From Eonycteris spelaea (Eukaryota; Chordata; Mammalia; Chiroptera; Pteropodidae), in NCBI GenBank assembly GCA_003508835.1, contig PUFA01000116.1:5332001-5396000 (forward strand): a stretch of 64,000 bases of DNA. Direction: 5' to 3'. This document shows positions 35,670-48,444 of the stretch, one piece after another. Positions within the stretch are counted from its first letter, which is position 1; the number at the start of each line of letters is the position of its first letter. Under the pieces are notes generated by a model. That model made no database searches and was not told the DNA's origin. It saw nothing but the letters and a program-made list of their open reading frames with translations. A program made the translations under genes and the position numbers.

Positions 35670-36670
35670 ATGAGTTTCAAAAATGGTGCTGGGACAACTA
35701 GATATCCACATACGAAAAAACGAAGTTGGACTCCTTCCTCACACCACACACAAAAAATGAACTCAGGTGGATCATAAATCCAAATATAAGAGCTAAAACT
35801 ATAAAACTCTTAGAGGAAAATCTAACAGTAAATCTTCATGATCTTGGGTTAGGCAAAGCCTTCTAAGATATTACATTAAACACACAAGTGACTAAAGAAA
35901 AAACAGACACATTGGATTTTATCATAATTTTAAAACTTTTGTAAAACAAAAACAAACACAAAAAACGTTTGTGCTTCAAAAGATATCATCATAAAAGTGA
36001 AAAGATAACCACATAATGGGAGGAAATAGTTGCAAATTGCATACCTTTAAGGAATTCCCATCCAGAATATATAAAAAATACTTATTATTCAACAATAAAA
36101 AGACAAGTAACCTAATTTTAAAATGAGCAAAAGTGTTTGAATAGACATTTCTCCAAAGACAATATGCAAATGGCCAGTAAGCACATCAAAAGATGTTCCA
36201 CATTATTAATTATTACAAAAATGCAAATCAAAACCAGAGGTACCACTTCACACTCATCAGGGGAGCTAAAAACAAACAAACAAACAAACAAACAGACAGA
36301 CAGACAATAACAAATGTTGACAGAAGAGCAGAGGGACCGCAAAAAACGGTGCCGCTACTTCGGACGTCCTCAGGCGCAGTTCCTTAAAACGTCAGGCACT
36401 GTTCCCACGTGATCCAGAAATGCTCTTCCTAGGTATATGCCGCCCCCAAAATGAAAATATATGTGTACATACATGTTCATAGCAGCATTACTCACAATCA
36501 CCCCAAAATGAAAACAACCCAAATGTACATCAACTGATGAATGGATAAAGAAAGCGTGATATATTAATTAAGCAGAATATTATTTACTAGTAAAAATAAT
36601 AATAATAAAGTACTGATGGGTAAATTGTATGACATATAAATTATATCTCAATAAATATTTACTTTTTTAA
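35670..36670 (+). mobile_element. L1 fragment: ORF2 C-terminus and 3'UTR
   Basis: Ordered L1 phrases: 'aaaatggtgctgggacaact', 'actataaaactcttagagg', 'cttcaaaagatatcatcata', 'aatagacatttctccaaaga', 'aatcaaaaccagaggtacc', 'cccaaatgtacatcaactga', and finally 'ttatatctcaataaatat'. Plus orientation. It holds an (AAAC)n/(ACAG)n run at about 36270-36306. Confidence 0.88.
36269..36306. repeat. (AAAC)n then (ACAG)n run inside L1
   Basis: About five 'acaa'-type units are followed by three 'gaca' units. It is a local tandem expansion inside the L1 3'UTR. Confidence 0.85.
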
Positions 36671-36789
36671 TTAATGAACATTCAAAAGACACATCAGGAA
36701 GTTTGCTTCTAGAGGGTCCTATTGGTCTAATTTGGGAAAATTTGAGCTTTGAAATTAAAAACAATGCAAAAAAAGAGAGAGAGAAATCC

Positions 36790-36935
36790 ATTGAGATAAG
36801 TACAGTTGCTGTCCTCATTTTATAGGTAAGAAAATGCAGGTTCCTGAGAAGTAACTTCTCATGTTATACATATAAATGGCAGAGCTAGGATTTTAATTCA
36901 GGCAGTCCAGCTATAAAGCCTGTATTCTTTTCTAT
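36790..36935 (-). repeat. MIR SINE
   Basis: 'tgtcctcattttataggtaa', 'gaaaatgcaggttcctgaga', and 'ggcagagctaggattttaat' match reversed MIR. It sits between the two L1 fragments. Confidence 0.75.
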
Positions 36936-36939
36936 TACA

Positions 36940-39190
36940 GTATCCTGTCCATATAGGACAAGTCCTCAGCTAACATCGCACTCAACAGTAAAACACTGAA
37001 ACCTTTCCTAAGATCAGGAACAAGACAGGGATGCCCACTCTCACGACTTTTATTCAACAGAATGCTGGAAGTACTAACCATATCATTCAGGAAAAAAATA
37101 AAAGCCATCCAAATTGGGAAGGAAGAAGTAATACAGCCTTTGTTTGCAGATGACATATTATACATAGAAAACCCTAAAGACTCCACCCAAAAATGGTAAG
37201 AACTAAAAACAAATACTGAATTTGTTTTACTGAAAGTACAAGATAGAAAATAAATATTTAAAAAATCATTTGCATCTGTACACTAACAATGAAATATCTA
37301 AAAGAAAAATCTAAAAAACAATTCCATTTACAATAGCATTGAAGACAATAAAATACTTAAGAATAAATTTACCTAAGGAGGCAAAAGTTCTGAACACTGA
37401 AAACTACAAGACATGAGTGAAAGATATTAAAGACACAGGTAAAAGATATTCTGTGTTTATGGACTGGATGAATCAATCTTGTTTAAAATGATCTCTATCA
37501 AAATTTTAAATGGCAGTTTTCATAGAAAGAGAAAGAACCCACAAAAGACTCCAAATAACCAAAGCTATCTGGAGAAAAAACAAAGTTAGAGGCATCACAC
37601 CTCCTCATCACATGCTGTATTATAAAGCTATATTATTCAAAACAGTATGGTATTGGCATAAAAATCAACAGATCAATGGAATAGAATTGGAAACCCAGAA
37701 ATAAATCCATGTACTCATTTTTTGACGAAGGTGCCAAGAATACATGATGGGGAAAATAGTCTCTTTAAGAAATGATGTTGTGAAAACTGGATATCCACAT
37801 GCAAAAGAATCAAACTGGATCCCTATTTTACACTATACACAAAAACCAACTCAAAATAGATTAAACACTTCAATGTAAGACCTGAGGCTGTAAAACTCCT
37901 AAAAGAAAACTTAGAAAACTTAAGCTCCTTGAGCTTGGTCTTAGCAATGACTTTTTGGATTTGATAGCAAAGCAAAGGCGACAAGAGCAAAAATAAATGA
38001 TTGGGATTACATCAAACTAAAATCTTCTGTTTAGCAAAGAGTCCATCATCAAAATGAAAAGACGACATATGGAATGGGAGAAAATATTTGAAAACCACAT
38101 ATTCCAGAAGGGGTTATTACTCAAAATATACAAAGAATTCACAGAACTCAGTAGGAGAACAAAATGAAACACCACCACCACCACAAACCCACAAATAATC
38201 CCATTTAAAAATGGGCAAAGGGCCTGAGTAGACATTTTTCCAAAGAAGACATACAAATGGCCAACAGGTATATGAAAAGCTCAATATCACTAAATATCAG
38301 GGAAATACTAATCCAAACCACAATAAGATATCACCTCACACACCTATTAGAAATGCTATGAACAAAAAAAAAAAAAAAAAGAGAGAGAGAGATAATAAGT
38401 GTTGCCGAGGATGTGGAGAAAGGAAATCTTTATATACTATCGGTGGGAGCTGGTGCGGCCACTATGACAAACAGTATGTAGGTTCCTCAAGAATTTACAA
38501 AGAGAACCACCATATGGCCCAGCAATTTCACTTTGGGGTATATATCCATCCAAAGGAAATAAAATCATTATCTCGATGAAATATCTATATTCTCATGTTT
38601 GTAGCAGGCTATTGACAACAGCCAAGGTATGGAAACAACTGAAGTGTTTGTTGAGGGATGAGCTGATAAAGAAATGTGGTACATACTCACGAGGAATATT
38701 ATTCAGCCTTTAAAAAAAAAAAAAATCCTGCCATCCTGCCATTGTGACAACATGGAAGAAACTGGAGAGCATTGTATTAAGTGAAATAAACCAGAGAAAG
38801 CTAAATACTGCATGGTATCACTTATATATGGAATTTAAAAAAAAAATTTTTTTTTTAAGTCAAATTCATAGAAATGGAGTAAAATGGTGATTGCCAGTAG
38901 TTAATGAATGGGTGGTTTATCTGGGAAGTGGCTGGTAAAAGGTTACGAACTTTCAGGTATAAGATTAATAAGATTTGAAGATCTAATGTATAACATGGTA
39001 ATTCTAGTTGATAATGCTGTATTGTATATCTAAATTTGCTAAGAGAATAGAACTTAAGTTGTTCATACACACATACAAAAAGATAAGTACATGGGATAAT
39101 GGGTGTTACTTGATCATGTTATGCATACACCAAATCATCACATTGTACACTTTATAAATATTTTAAACTTTATTTGTCAATATTACCTGG
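36940..39190 (+). mobile_element. L1 LINE, ORF2 reverse transcriptase to 3' end
   Basis: The longest L1 portion in the window. It enters in the reverse-transcriptase domain ('aggaacaagacagggatgcc' near 37017). The catalytic motif reads [12 protein letters not shown] near 37140-37175. It runs through 'cagtatggtattggcataaa' (37645), 'gtccatcatcaaaatgaaaa' (38041), 'aaagaagacatacaaatggc' (38242), 'gaggatgtggagaaaggaaa' (38408) and 'catggtatcacttatatatg' (38812), to the terminus near 39190. Many stops and indels, including one soon after the catalytic motif, make it inactive. The 5' half is absent, as is usual for truncated insertions. Confidence 0.9.
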
Positions 39191-39347
39191 ATAAAACTGA
39201 AAAAAGACTGGAATCTATCAAAAAATAATTATGAATGTAAACTTAGAAATGTAGAACATAATGTTTGTTAATTATTATATTAGTGTTCAAATATTTATGT
39301 CCATGACAGAATTAATTGATAAAAGAATAAATAAACACATAATTTGT

Positions 39348-39380
39348 AGAGAGAGAGAGACAGAGAGAGACACAGAGAGG
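39348..39380. repeat. Interrupted (GA)n tract
   Basis: Alternating GA with a few AC interruptions, followed 25 bases later by a poly-A run (39402-39415). Confidence 0.85.
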
Positions 39381-39419
39381 GAACCGCTGATACTTTTGAT
39401 GCAAAAAAAAAAAAAATTA

Positions 39420-40770
39420 GTCATAATACATATCCTCAAAGTGGTAGTGTCAGCAAATATGGTCTCTAGGATAGTCTTAAATAATATAACATTTGTCTGT
39501 AGTAGTCAAAAATAATAAATGTAAAGTCAACATACATGAAAGCATGCTCCTTGGGACATAATGTTATAATGCAGAATAACATTGGCTGAGAACCTGGGTG
39601 GGACTGGCCCATGATTCCTTCTTTGAAGAGAGGAAATGCAATGTTTAAAATGACAGTCATCAAAATGTGGACTGCAAAACAATGAGCCAAGATAAAAATA
39701 TCGCCTGCAAAAAAAATGTTCAGACTCTATCCCTTCCCAGACTGTCCTGCTGGGTGCTAGGCGGGGAGAGCCCACTGTGGTGGAAGAATTCCGAAATGAC
39801 ATCACCAAGTTTATTGCATACGGTTCCATTTAAAATTACTATGGAAGATTTATAATAAAATCTTGCTTATTCAGCAAAGTTATTGAATCAAATATTTTTA
39901 CTCCTAAGCTTTTTTTTTCATGTTTTATGCCCTAGTTTCTATAAAATATTTGGGTGTCCTGTAAAACTGCCATCTGTGGAAACAAATGAAGTCTCCCTAT
40001 GTGAAATTAAGAGTTATCTTGCTCATTATTTATCACTTTATATTTTTCATGCTTTTTCACTTACATATTTCAAAGTCTCTTTTGATATTTATTGAAAGGC
40101 TTTTTAGTGTCTGTTATTGCAGAAGAGGGAAATATTCATAATACATAAATATATGTTTATTATCCTAATTTTATAAAAGCTATTTAAATATCTAAAACAT
40201 CAACATTATTTATTTTTGTACATGCATATATGTAAATACAATTTTATGTGAGAAAAAATATCTGGAAGGAATAATGAAAGTTAATGGTGATTATCTTTGG
40301 ACAATGAAAGTTTGAGTGATTATTAAACTTTTTTACAACATTCTATATTTTCCAAGTTTCCTGGGATAACCATGTATTATCAAAAAAAATTAAGTTTTAA
40401 AACAAATATATCATTTATGATATATTTAAGGGAGACTAAATAACTCTACTTTATCTCCAATATTAACTTTAGCCTGAAAGACCCGAAGATTTGAGACTAG
40501 TAAGAATGAACAGATCTGGCATAGGGCAGGGGAAGGTAGGGTAGAGCACAGCAGGACGGGACTAGTACCAGTATTTCGTTTTCCACTATTATGCAAAGTT
40601 GTACATTAATCTTCCAAAGACTGACACACTGCTGCTTTCCTGCAAATCTCCTATGTAAATACTGAGCATTTAATTGATTGGTTGAACTAAATTTTCCAGC
40701 ACATCTGCCCACCCCACCTGCAAACACAAATAACCACCATCACTGCCATCTTACCACATGAGGGCTTCAA
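39420..40770. other. Gene-free AT-rich interval
   Basis: 40260-40400 ('tggtgattatctttggacaa', 'ctatattttccaagtttcct') has the look of an ancient LINE tail, but the family is not assigned. No coding unit. Confidence 0.4.
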
Positions 40771-40774
40771 CCTC

Positions 40775-40870
40775 CACTCCCATCCTACAGACTAGAAAAC
40801 TGAGACCCTGTAAGGGGAACTGGCTTCCCCAAGGCCGTAACATAAGTAAGACGCAGGGGAAAAAAATGAA
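40775..40870 (-). repeat. MIR fragment
   Basis: 'atcctacagactagaaaact', 'gagaccctgtaaggggaact' and 'ccaaggccgtaacataagta' match reversed MIR. Confidence 0.7.
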
Positions 40871-40879
40871 CTCTTAAAC

Positions 40880-42110
40880 TCAGATTTTGACTCCAAGACA
40901 GTGTACCACATTGTCCAAGAGCCCTTATGTCATTTGGTTTAGTTCAACTTGTCATCAGCAGCAGTTTCACGTCTAAGAAGCCCTTTGGTTTCCAAGATCG
41001 TGACTGAAATTGGAACCCTAATATTCTCTACTCCCCAAACCCCTGCTACTGTATGAGGAAAAGAGAGTGTCTACAGGGTGTGGTGCATGAATGCGTATTG
41101 GCGTTAGTAGTAGTATTATTAGTAAGTTAGTTAGCATTAATATAAGGTCCTCACTGGTATGCTGAGAATTAGTGATGACAAGGGCAACTGGTTATTGTCA
41201 GGATTCTAGACTAGCCTATTCCAAATTCCCAGGTTCTGGCCCCACAGAGTCCCCTAAGTTCATGAAACCATCCACAAATTTCAAGTCAAAGCACAACGAA
41301 ACAGAACAAAACAAAAAACTGTCTTTGAGGCTTTGGCGATTCCTCTTCTGGTTGCTAAGGACTGAGCTGCCCAGGAGACACTAAGATGGAAACCGTGCTG
41401 TCTAAAGCAAGTTCAAGGCAAAAGGAGGCCAGTACTGTGAGTCAAAGAGAGAGTCAAAGACAGTAACCACAGGGGGAAGAGAGCAGCAGGGTCGTCCTCG
41501 GGAAACCAATTCCCTTGTAGATGTGTCTATAAGACAGAAGAACCTAAGCAGAAGCCAGAGTCCAGAGTTTAAACTAAGCAAAGAATTATGAGTACAGAGC
41601 ATAGCGAAGCAGAGGAAAACATCGCAAGGGTTAATTTCATTTCACCCCAGGTTTTCATGAACTTAGGGGATTCTGTGGGAGTTTGCTGTTGATTTAGGAA
41701 CAGACTGACTGTCCTGAGCTCTGTGATTTTAAAAGGCCCTTCCTGATGCGAGAAAACTAGAGCTTCCGGCATGTGTCACTCCGCAGAGCAGCAGGGCTCT
41801 GTGAGTTCCCGGGCCTGTCACTCAGCAAAGCACATGGCTTCCTCTCTGGGAAGACTCCAGGGTTCTAAAATGTCATTCCACAAAGCAACTGCCGAGCTGC
41901 CCAGACAAGGACTTCACATTCTTGACAGCCAAGGTACCCTGCAATGTGTTTCTCTTTCATTGCTCTAGTAGAATAATAATAATAACAATTTAAGACATTA
42001 TAAAGTTTGATCCTTTCACCCATCAGCACATATGAATACTTGAATTCACTGTACCTCATTGATTCTTCCTCACAGTGTTCATCCCCACTCAAGTTCTGAT
42101 TCGAAAAAGT
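40880..42110. other. Gene-free interval
   Basis: No repeat family or coding unit was recognised. The frames are short. Confidence 0.4.
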
Positions 42111-42119
42111 ATTTGCTCA

Positions 42120-42605
42120 GTCTCGAACAGATATGTGTACCCCTGTGCTCACAACAGCATTATTCACAGAAGCTGCAAGGTGGAAGCAAGCCAGTGTCCA
42201 TTAACAAAAGAATGGATAGACAAAACGTGGTACACACGTACAACGGAATGTTATTTGGCCTACATAAAAAAGGACATTATGCTGCAAGATGGATGAACCT
42301 TGAGGACATAGTTACTGACATAAGCCAGTTACAGAAAGACAAATATTGTATGGCTCTCCCTACATGAGGTTCCTTGAGCAGTCAGATTCATGGAGACGGA
42401 AAGTGGAACGGTGGTTGCCAGGGGCTGGGAGGCGGGGGAGATGTGAATTGCTGTTTAATGGACAGAGTTTTAGTTGGGGAGGACGGAAACATTCTGGAGA
42501 GGGGTGGTGGTGAAAACGTAACAATGCCACAGACCTAGACAATTAAAAGTGATTAAAATGATAACTTCATATTGTGCATGTTTTACCACAGCTCAAAAAA
42601 GTATT
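42120..42605 (+). mobile_element. L1 3'UTR fragment
   Basis: 'cacaacagcattattcacag', 'tggatagacaaaacgtggta', 'ggttgccaggggctgggag', 'gtgcatgttttaccaca' and 'ctcaaaaaagta' are L1 3'UTR phrases in order, plus strand, ending A-rich. Confidence 0.85.
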
Positions 42606-42689
42606 TTCTCAAAGAATATTTTCTCGACATACTATGAAGTCTTAATCTTCTAATTACATGCTTCAATTTCAGACATTGTTCTCGGTCTA

Positions 42690-42800
42690 CTAGAAAAGTA
42701 TGTTTTTCTTTTACAGAACAAAGACTGTGTCTTCTCCAGCCCCCACATCTCCCACGTAGAGGGCACTCAGGAAATATTTGTTGAATGAATGAGCTTGGTT
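42690..42800 (+). repeat. L2 3'-end fragment
   Basis: 'agaacaaagactgtgtcttc', 'cacgtagagggcactcagga' and 'aatatttgttgaatgaatga' form the L2 3' terminus. Confidence 0.7.
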
Positions 42801-42809
42801 GCTTTTCCT

Positions 42810-44725
42810 TTTTAAAACAGTTTTTTATGTGTCACCCTACTACAAATTGCATTACTGACATATTTTGTTACAGATGCTTTCAATACTTGGTTATTTGAGG
42901 AGACTGGGTTAGCAACACTTTATATAAATGCTATGATAACAGAGGCAGGAATGTTTGTGTCTTGCTCGGAAATGCTGAGAAGAAGCAAGCATATTATGCC
43001 TACAAAGATGTTCAGTCTTACTGGTCTTTCTATTAAAGGTTGGTGATGATTTCCCCCACGAATAACAGACTAGTAAAACCTCAACTATAACCATACGTGT
43101 AACAAAAAATTTCAAACACAAATAAAGTAAAATATAATGATTTGACTCACATAATATAGTCACTGGCTTTAAATTGAGAATTGTAGCTTTCCCCCCCTGC
43201 TCCATAATGGATTTCCCTGCTGTACTAGGGGAATCAGAATCTAAATGCTTTCCAGTCTCGGTCTTTGGACCAGTTGTTTCCTTCTCCATTTGACACTTTC
43301 CAGCAATAAGGACAAGTTTCCTTGTATCTGATCCTTTCGGAATTGAAGGGATCCTGCTTTTGGTGCTAACCCAAACCAGAGTGCCCCCAAGGAGTTTGTC
43401 AGAAGGGTGGAAGCCATTGACCTCAAGAGGTCAAGTCCTAATCCCTTATATGATGAAAATGATAGTGCCCCCTGGAGGCAGAAATCCATGTTGATCTCAA
43501 TAACTATAGCACTTTAGTTCTAATAAAAAGAAATATAATCTTGATGACACTGGAGTAATTTCATATTTTAAAAAAATCACCTTGGGCAAAATAGAAAATG
43601 AATAGTATTATGTAAACATCGTATCTTAAATAATTTATTCAACTCTTGTTAAAAATGATGTCATTTTACTAAAATAAAACTAAAAGTCCTCAAAAAAAAC
43701 CTGCCATTGCCCAGCGTTCTCTGCCACCCCAGCCTTGGGTTTCCATTGCTATAGTGCAGGACAACAATTATTCATAGTTAAAAGACACATCAGTTAGCTC
43801 AGCTTACAAAAGTTCAAAATGCATTCAGCTGCCCACTGCTAAAGCCTAGTTTCAATAGCATTTATTTGTTGTTACCAAGGCCAACCATCCAAATGACTGG
43901 ATTCATTACAAGCGTGTGACAGAGGCCAGCGCCAAGAGAAGCCACCAGAAGCCACATCCTGACTCACTCTCTGCTTCACAATTCTGATCTGACTTCAAAG
44001 GTTCCATTCCCCTCATAAGTCTCCTCCCACGAGAGCCCTTGCCCTTGAGATTTTTTTTAATGTCAAGATTACCCTCCTTTCTCTGAATAAATCACACAAG
44101 AGTGGCCAGAGATACAGGCCAAAAATCGACAGGAATTCACAAAAGGAGGCAACTGGTAACATTAAGAAATGTCAAAACCAAACAAACTGTTATGAAAGAT
44201 AGATGGAAACTCCCTAATAACACATATTTGAGACATATCAAAGTTGCAGCCAAACATCATACATAAATGCTAGACAACGGTTTCTGATTAATTTCTATTT
44301 TAGAATTCTTTCAGTCCCAGGGTCAAATATGAACTATTAGTACGTGTTTAATGGTCACTTTAGCTTGTCGATGTTTTATACTGCTCTAGCTGGTTTATGT
44401 AAGGTAGATTTCTTGAATGTTTAGATCCTACTTTCATATCCCATTGCAATTAGCAGGGAGATATGCACCTACACCTCCATGTCTTGATGTTCAAGAAATT
44501 CTTGTTAAAATGTAAAAGCAGCATAGCAGCAGTTCCCTCTAATAATAACTGCAGAAAATGTGAAGTGTGGGTGTCACATCAGTGAACCAGCCTAAGTCTC
44601 TGGAGCGTTTGCATTTCTAAGAGAATGTCAATTGATAATCTGGCTTCTAGCAGCCATAGATACTTCTACCAGTACATAAATAATAAATTTTGGCTTTAAT
44701 AAAGTAATCTAGTTCATTATAATAA
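42810..44725. other. Gene-free interval
   Basis: No repeat family or coding unit was recognised. The minus-strand frames near 42909-43489 have no known motif. Confidence 0.4.
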
Positions 44726-44729
44726 ATAA

Positions 44730-45820
44730 TTCATTCATGGGTTCAACAAATATTTACTGAGTGTCTACTACTTGCCAGTAGGGAGCAAAACAGACACAAA
44801 TCCTTGAAGCCTTGGCATTTACATTAGAGTGAAGGAAACAAAGAATAAGAATATAAACAAGTAAAATGCATCATGGTAATGCTAAGGAGAAAAGCAGAAC
44901 AGGGAATAATAACAGGAAGGATTGCAACTTAGAGTGGCAATGACAATGCCTGAAAAAGGTGGGGGAGTGAGTCATGCCACCATCTGGGGAAACAGTATTC
45001 CAACCAGAGAGGCCACCAAATGCAAAGGCTCTGAGGAAGAGACTTATGCCGGGCGCAGTCATGGGACATCAAGGAAGCCAAAGTGGCAGGAGCCGTGTGA
45101 GTGGAGGGCGGAACAGCAGGAGGTGACTTCAGGGATGTGAAGTGGAGGACGAAATCACAGAGGACATTTTAGTTCAGTATGAAAACTTAGAAGTTTACCC
45201 TGGATTGAAAAGCAAAATAGAGACTTAGGATAGACATGTGACATGATATGACTTCACATTTTTAAAAGATCCTGCTAGATGCTGTGTTGAAAAACAGACC
45301 CCAGGCAAACGAGAGTGGCAGCTGCAAAACCAGTTAAGAGGCCGTGGCAACTATCCGAGCAGAGCTAATGGCGGCCTGCACAAGGGCAGCAGCAATGGGT
45401 GTGGTGATGAGTGGTAGAATGATGGGTTCATTTTGAAAGTTAACAAGTCTAACTCTAATTTTTTTCAAACTCTTATAACAAGAGTTGACTTTCAATAGAT
45501 TGCCATCAAGGAGGTGCTTGCTACATATGAACCCCCAGCCCAGAAGGAGCATATCTAAAAACGTCTTAGCAACAGCAAAAATGGTTTAGCATCAGAGTTG
45601 CTGAGTGATCGAATGTGAGTTGTAAAAAGTTTTGTCCAGAGCAACTGGAAATTGAGGTTGAGGAAAAATGGTGATAGAAGCACGTTGGAGTAGGAAAATA
45701 TCAGTTCAGTTTTGATATGAGTTTGAAATGCTTATAAGACGTCCATGTGAATATTTCAAGAAGGGATATATAAGTGTAGATCAGAGATATACAGTCTGAA
45801 TGAAGATCAGACCACTTAGC
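44730..45820 (+). repeat. Long ancient interspersed repeat, family not assigned
   Basis: It starts with 'caacaaatatttactgagtg', then 'gggggagtgagtcatgccac', 'tccaaccagagaggccacca', 'atgcaaaggctctgaggaag', 'caaggaagccaaagtggcag', 'tgacatgatatgacttcaca' and 'aaagatcctgctagatgctg'. Its distal part (45600-45800) resembles the copy at 34.7-35.1 kb. I recognise it as a high-copy old mammalian repeat without a secure name. Confidence 0.6.
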
Positions 45821-46439
45821 TCAAGCTCTCTAGAGGTAGAGCCTGTGATGAAAGTTCTTGTGCAAGTGATTTTTGAGAGGAGAAATCTGTAGGGAATTAA
45901 GAGACACAATAAGGCAGGAGGGAAAGCTAGACCAAAGGAAAAAGAAAAGAAAAGAGGTTTAGAGGCTAATTAAGATTCAGTTTGATACACTATAGGGAGA
46001 TCTGGAGTATAGATTGCTAGAAACTTAAACATCTAAATTCTGTCAAATCTTTACCAATAGAGGTAACTCTTCCTGTTTTACCTGAGGAATCTGGTCCTCC
46101 CTTCTCTTTAGAACCTGGAATGGACGGCCCTCTATGAGTTTCACTGCGAGGCATTGCTGGCCTTGCTAATGACCCACGTCACCTTGTCTCATTGCTTCTA
46201 GACCTATTACCAGACTCAAGTCCCAGCAGGCCCAAGAGAGAAGGAGGTATGATACACACTAAAGTTCTGGAGGAGGACAGCTGGAGCAAAGCGTGCATAC
46301 GTTAGTAAAATTGATAGGTACTGCCCTCCGTGGAGACTGTACTCAATATACGCTCCCATCAGCAATGTCTTTGTAAAAGAACATGTTTCCCCAATAACTT
46401 GGCAAAAAAATGTTATCAAAATTTAGAAGTTTTGACAAA

Positions 46440-47180
46440 TGGATAGTTAAAAAATGGTATTACAGTATCATTTTAATGTTCATTTTTCTTATTATAAATT
46501 AGGTTGATTATCTTTCATATGTTTTATAATCGTTTGTATTTCCTTTTCTATAAATTGCTTATTCATATTACTTGTCTTTTTTTCTTTTCTTTTTGAGTTA
46601 TTGATCTTTCTATCATTTCCAAGAGCTCTTCATAATTAGAGATTAAATTTTCATTATGAATGCAGATAGTTTTCCAACTTATTTTTTTGTAAATTTTTAT
46701 GAATTTTTACTGTGCATAATTTTTTAATTTTAATTGATCAATCATTTATAAGAATAAAAGATTTCCCACACCCATTGTTTTTAAAATATTCGTCCTCCCA
46801 TTTTTTCCCCAGTAATTGTCTCTTTTATAATATTAAAATAATATATTTGATCCATTTAAACTTTATACTGATATATCATTTGAGGTATGGCAGTACCTTA
46901 ATTTTTCTTCAGATGGCTATTCTGTTATATCAACATCAGTTATTGAATGATCCATTTTTTCTGATCTGAAAGGTTACCTTTATCTATACTGCATTTATAC
47001 TAAATTCCCATGTTATATGTATTCACTTTCTGAACTATCTATTCTACTGGGCTACAACCATGCACATTTTTTACATTTTGAGGTTCATACTATAGTTTAA
47101 TGTATAATAGAGCTTTTCTATCTTCATTGTTTTCTTTTTTGGCTTCTTTCAATTTCATAATAACATTAGTCTTATTTTCA
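46440..47180 (-). mobile_element. L1 fragment, minus orientation
   Basis: The plus strand reads as reversed L1: 'ttattgaatgatccattttt', 'ctgatctgaaaggttacctt', 'atactaaattcccatgttat', 'ctatctattctactgggcta'. To the left, the 'gagctcttcataattagaga' block fits the more distal region of the element. Old and stop-filled. Confidence 0.8.
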
Positions 47181-47599
47181 TAGGTTTAAAATGAGGGGAG
47201 AAAGTTGGCTATGAGTTTATGGTAAAGGTTGTTTTAAGCCACTAAGTGTCAGGATAATCTGTTATGCAGCAGAAAATAACTAAACTAATATATGCGTACT
47301 AAGGGGCTTCTGCATTTCAGGGTGAGTCTCTTTTTCTGCAGAAAGTGTATTTTGCTGGAATTTTAGCTCTGCCCCCACTAGGTTCTCTGACTTCTCAAAC
47401 TTTTCACTTTCTCTTTGGACTCTGCCTGATTTCATCTGTGGTTGGCAGTGACTTCTCATAAATTGAACTTTGTGGGTTATCTGTCTCAGTTTCACGGAAA
47501 ATGGAGTTTTCAGACTGTTTTTCAACTTCCTTGTTACTTTTACATGATTTGGAGGGAAAGAAGGGAGAAACCACTGACTTACGCAGCTGTGTTCACAGC

Positions 47600-47960
47600 A
47601 GAGTCTTGTTATTTTAATTTGCATTTCCCCATTTTCAACAGTGATTACAATCTTCTTTTCACATTTTACTTGGCAATCTATTTTTCTCATTTAACCATCA
47701 TTCTATTAGTCCATTTATATTTTTCTTATTGATTTATAAAGCTCTTTGTATATTAGAGATACTAGATTTATCTATTAAAAGTGTTTATTAATATTTTCTG
47801 ACAGTTTATTGCTGGTCCTTTAAAATTGAAAAAGACTTTAGTGATTTCTATATTAACAGTAGCTTTTTATTTTAAAAAAAAGTTCTCTTTAGTCCAATTT
47901 GCCAACTATTTCCATCATGACTTGATATTTCAAGCCTTGCTTAAGAAGGTCTAAGAAAAC
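47600..47960 (-). mobile_element. Second L1 fragment, minus orientation
   Basis: 'cttattgatttataaagctc', 'tttgtatattagagatacta' and 'cttgcttaagaaggtctaag' repeat the distal L1 block already seen near 46.6 kb. This is therefore a separate or rearranged copy and not a continuation. Confidence 0.7.
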
Positions 47961-48254
47961 AGGGTTTGTAGGAGCTGAGAAGATGTCTACAATTACATCC
48001 AAAAAGGTACAGTGAGGACAGTCAACATTTCTGTAAAACTTAAAGGCAGTATTTTATGATATAAAATATAGGAAAAAATGAATTATTCAAAAGGGGGGCT
48101 TTTAAAAATTAAGTACCATTTAGATTAAAAATCATCTGTCTTTGGAATTTATCCAAAATACATCTATATGGAATTTATAATAAATTGTTGGCTCTCACTT
48201 TATTTTTGTTTTCCAATTATAGTACCAATATGGACATATCTATTCCCACAGTTT

Positions 48255-48440
48255 AAAATACTATAGCGGTAAAGTATCCCTGTTCTACCATTTCCTGGCC
48301 ATGAGATCTCAGTAAACTTCTCTAAGCCTCAGCTGCCACTTTGCAGTATTGTTTTAAGAATTAATTATATAAAGGATTTAAGTAAATAAATTGCTTAGCC
48401 CATTGCCTCACACAAAATGGGCATTCGTACACGATTGTTA
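48255..48440 (+). repeat. MIR SINE
   Basis: 'ctaccatttcctggccatga', 'taaacttctctaagcctcag', 'gtattgttttaagaattaat' and 'gcttagcccattgcctcaca' match MIR in plus orientation. Confidence 0.8.
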
Positions 48441-48444
48441 TTAA

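Noticed and set aside
36269..36306. Tandem AAAC/ACAG units considered as a CRISPR-like array
   Set aside because: Simple sequence with no spacers, inside an L1 in a mammalian genome.
47280..47690. 136-codon minus-strand frame
   Set aside because: Lies between and partly over minus-strand L1 fragments, with no recognisable LINE or host domain.
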